From Paenibacillus peoriae (lineage in GTDB: Bacteria > Bacillota > Bacilli > Paenibacillales > Paenibacillaceae), in assembly GCF_022531965.1 (NCBI RefSeq), contig NZ_CP092831.1, positions 834,001-898,000 of the forward strand: a stretch of DNA of 64,000 nt. Reading direction: 5' to 3'. The notes under the pieces were generated by a model. It searched no databases. It worked only from the letters and a program-made list of their open reading frames with translations, and was not told where the DNA came from. Both the position numbers and the translations under genes were made by a program. Below are positions 61,661 through 64,000 of this stretch, piece after piece; the stretch's first letter is position 1; the number at the start of each line of letters is the position of its first letter.

Positions 61661-63197
61661 TGATGAGCGTATGATTTTGGAAGGCATATCACAGGTGGTT
61701 GATTGGGGGAAAGCAGGCACGAGATTGGTTGGCACGGCACGTAACGGGATTGAGGCTTATGATCAGATTCAAGCCAGCCCACCTGATTTTGTGATTAGCG
61801 ACATCTCTATGCCAGGACTAGACGGTATCGGACTGGTTGCCAAAACGACGGAGCATTTTCCAGACGTCCGTTTCATTCTGTTGTCTGGCTACAAAGATTT
61901 TGATTATGCCTGTCGGGCCATGCAATACGGGGTGAAGCACTACTTGTTGAAGCCATGCAATGAGCGGCAAATTCATGAGGCTCTGACCGAGTTGGGACAG
62001 GAGCGGGAGGAGCAGGAAGAACGCAAGCAGTTTGTAAACCGGATGAAGCTAGATTTTCAGCGTATGCTGCCTCATGTGAAGGAACACTTTTTGAAGGAGT
62101 TTATTTCCTATAAAACTTACGGTAGCCGCGATATCGCATTTTATGAGCGGTTATTCGGAATTGAATTGCAAGATAAGCAGGTTCGAATGCTGCTGCTGCG
62201 GGTGGAGGAATCCCATGAGCCGGAGCATCTGTTTGCATTGCAAAATATAGCGGCAGATTTGATGGATGATGTCTTGCTCAGTACGACCATGCAGGGGCAA
62301 TTGCTCATTGTGCTGGAAAGTGAGGATGATACGTCACGGTTTATGAAACAGATTGAAGCGGTACGTGCGACATTTCATCGCTTTTACAAACTGGAGGTAA
62401 CGGTCGCAGTTAGTGAGTCGGATAGTATGCAGCATTCACGGGGGATGTACCGGGAGACACTGCATTGTATGAATCACCGTTTTTACACCGGGGAGGGCAG
62501 TCTGATTACGAAAGAGGATTTAGCGGCTGAGGATACCCGGGAGATGGCAGATTTGGAGCTGGACGAGGAGAAGTTCGGTCTGCTGATCAAGGCTGGAAAT
62601 ACGGTGGAGGTTGCACAGGAAGTGGATCGGTTATTCGGTATTTTGTCCCGGATGAAGCTGGAAATCTCTGTGACCCGCTCTTATGTGCTTCAGCTCTATG
62701 CCGCTATGATCCGTATATGCCCTGAAGAAGAGCGTGCGGCGTTTACGAGCCGAATGGTGGTGCTGGCAGAGCAAAAAACGCTGGCATGTCTCAAATCTTT
62801 TGTACAGGAAGCTGCCGAACGAATGACCGCAATCTATTATAAAAGTAATGTGTATCGCCAATCTTCTACCGTTGATAAAATGATCACTATTATTGAGCAA
62901 AACTACAGAAAATCCGATTTGTCGCTGAACGGAGTGGCAGGCCAAATGCTGTATATGAATTCCGACTACTTAGGGAAGATTTTCAAAAAGGTGACTGGGG
63001 AAAACTTCTCACACTACGTCAATCGTTATCGGATCGAACGTGCGGCTGAGCATATTCGAGAGACAGGAGATGTAAAGGTGTTTGAGCTGGCCGAATGGTT
63101 CGGCTTTGGCGGGAACGCGCAATATTTTAGCCAGGTGTTCAAAAAATGGGCAGGTATGACGCCTTCCGAGTACATTAAATCACACGAGAGGGGATGA
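61638..63197 (+). CDS. YesN-type response regulator (AraC output)
   Basis: Regulator of 519 aa paired with the preceding kinase. The receiver domain (1-120) has LVDDERMILEG, phospho-Asp 55 in FVISDISMPGLDG, and Lys in YLLKPCNE. A long middle domain follows, then a C-terminal AraC double HTH (SLNGVAGQMLYMNSDYLGKIF and ELAEWFGFGGNAQYFSQVF, ending TPSEYIKSH). Such pairs activate a neighbouring sugar ABC transporter, whose first gene starts 175 bp downstream. GTG start behind AAAGGGGA. Confidence 0.92.
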   Translation: MYKVLLVDDERMILEGISQVVDWGKAGTRLVGTARNGIEAYDQIQASPPDFVISDISMPGLDGIGLVAKTTEHFPDVRFILLSGYKDFDYACRAMQYGVKHYLLKPCNERQIHEALTELGQEREEQEERKQFVNRMKLDFQRMLPHVKEHFLKEFISYKTYGSRDIAFYERLFGIELQDKQVRMLLLRVEESHEPEHLFALQNIAADLMDDVLLSTTMQGQLLIVLESEDDTSRFMKQIEAVRATFHRFYKLEVTVAVSESDSMQHSRGMYRETLHCMNHRFYTGEGSLITKEDLAAEDTREMADLELDEEKFGLLIKAGNTVEVAQEVDRLFGILSRMKLEISVTRSYVLQLYAAMIRICPEEERAAFTSRMVVLAEQKTLACLKSFVQEAAERMTAIYYKSNVYRQSSTVDKMITIIEQNYRKSDLSLNGVAGQMLYMNSDYLGKIFKKVTGENFSHYVNRYRIERAAEHIRETGDVKVFELAEWFGFGGNAQYFSQVFKKWAGMTPSEYIKSHERG

Positions 63198-63289
63198 GCT
63201 GATGGAGTCCCACTGTTTTTTAAACCCAGGAAACCTGATTTGTGTATTCCAATGCTTCTCAGCTTTTGGGAAAATAACAACAGGAGCTA

Positions 63290-63304
63290 ATGTAAACGCT
63301 ATCA
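63290..63304 (+). promoter_or_regulatory. cre site (CcpA) before the ABC transporter gene
   Basis: ATGTAAACGCTATCA matches the cre consensus WTGNAANCGNWNNCW at every position, 69 bp before the binding-protein start codon. It indicates catabolite repression of the transporter. Confidence 0.75.
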
Positions 63305-63372
63305 AAAATGCGTAAATACGTTGTCACTTGTAATTTGGCTCCTTTCTAGAACAGCGAAAAGGGGAGAGATAG

Positions 63373-64000
63373 GTGGGCAAAAAGGGATGGTTTCTGATTA
63401 TAGCTATGCTGCTCGTTTTGACGACAGCATGTAGCGGAGCGGACGGCGGCGGCAATTCGGGCACAAGTGCAGACGGGAAAGTAAAGTTACGTATCGCTTG
63501 GTGGGGATCGGATACGCGTCATGAATACACGCAGAAGGTCGTTGATTTGTATAAGCAGAAAAATCCTAATGTAACGATCGATGTGGAATATGCCTCTTTT
63601 GATGACTATTGGAAAAAGCTCGCCCCACAGGCTGCGGCTAATCAGTTACCGGATATCGTGCAAATGGACATTTCGTACATTAGCCAATATGCAAAAAATG
63701 GTCAACTGGAGGATCTCGCGCCTTACTTAAATCAAAAAATTCAGGTCGCTGACGTGAACGAAAATGTACTCAGTACCGGCGTAATAGCAGGAAAGCAATA
63801 TGGTATTCCAACAGGTGTCAATGTTCTGGGTTTCCAGTATGATCCGGCGCTGCTCAAAAAAGCGGGCATAGACAAAATTCCTGACAACTGGACATGGGAT
63901 CAATACAAAGAAATGGCTTTAAAGGCAGCTTCCAATAAAGTATACTTTGACAGCTCAATGGCTGCCGATATTTTCTTCCACTATTATTTGCGTACGCAAG
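63373..64000 (+). CDS. ABC transporter sugar-binding lipoprotein (partial, runs off the window)
   Basis: About 209 residues are visible. The lipoprotein signal is KKGWFLIIAMLLVLTTAC with the lipobox Cys, then a Gly/Ser-rich linker. The mature part reads LRIAWWGSDTRHEYTQKVVD, DIVQMDISYISQYAKNGQL and GIPTGVNVLGFQYD, typical of CUT1-family carbohydrate-binding proteins. GTG start behind GGGGAG. Its position after a YesM/YesN pair and a cre site fits a regulated oligosaccharide transporter. Confidence 0.92.
   Translation, partial: MGKKGWFLIIAMLLVLTTACSGADGGGNSGTSADGKVKLRIAWWGSDTRHEYTQKVVDLYKQKNPNVTIDVEYASFDDYWKKLAPQAAANQLPDIVQMDISYISQYAKNGQLEDLAPYLNQKIQVADVNENVLSTGVIAGKQYGIPTGVNVLGFQYDPALLKKAGIDKIPDNWTWDQYKEMALKAASNKVYFDSSMAADIFFHYYLRTQ

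Overview
The window looks like chromosome of a Paenibacillus, most likely the P. polymyxa group. It carries a levansucrase-endolevanase pair (sacB-levB), Bacillus-type spore coat proteins and a KinB-like sporulation kinase. It also has a YesM/YesN two-component system beside a sugar-binding lipoprotein, the usual Bacillales housekeeping set (acpS, nadE, folE, lipL, thiC with a TPP riboswitch, acnA, ddl, uvsE), strong AGGAGG ribosome binding sites and moderate GC content. No rRNA, tRNA, CRISPR array, prophage or complete insertion sequence was recognised.

Layout. 1-4.4 kb: end of a drug-efflux MFS gene, then levan synthesis and degradation. 4.4-8.6 kb: MarR regulator, small spore-coat-type genes, amino-acid permease, LysE-type exporter with an apparent ATT start. 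8.7-14.6 kb: a compact Amadori-compound (fructosamine) locus with frlB-like deglycase, frlD-like kinase, GntR regulator, unusual amidohydrolase and YfcC-family transporter, tied together by three copies of the same palindromic operator. 14.7-24.2 kb: core genes (RNase J, HI0933-type flavoprotein, sensor kinase, bacilliredoxin, nadE, acpS-mutY). 24.2-30.2 kb: an accessory block (two TetR genes, isochorismatase-like protein, NmrA-type reductase, lone AAA ATPase) whose gene groups are separated by copies of a short hairpin repeat. 30.3-35 kb: alpha-galactosidase with a PTS permease and AraC regulator. 35-46 kb: DinB protein, sodA, GNAT, signal peptidase, rnhA, a QueG-Ogt fusion, yneF, folE, lipL, a 169-bp inverted-repeat element and a second, fused superoxide dismutase. 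46-59 kb: TPP riboswitch-thiC, YitT, an AT-rich pair that resembles a split SdpI, acnA, an amidase-domain protein, ddl, uvsE, an inositol-phosphatase-like protein. 59.8-64 kb: YesM/YesN system and the start of its presumed ABC transporter operon.

The most interesting functional unit is the 8.7-14.6 kb locus. Its gene content parallels known fructoselysine (frl) and fructose-asparagine (fra) systems, but it pairs the deglycase and kinase with an amidohydrolase that has lost several expected metal ligands and with a YfcC carrier. Other points of note are two probable non-canonical start codons (ATT in the LysE gene, CTG in the YesM kinase), two unusual protein fusions, the hairpin-repeat-bounded accessory block and the split SdpI/DUF1648 pair. 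All functional assignments come from recognising motifs and families by eye; no database search was run.
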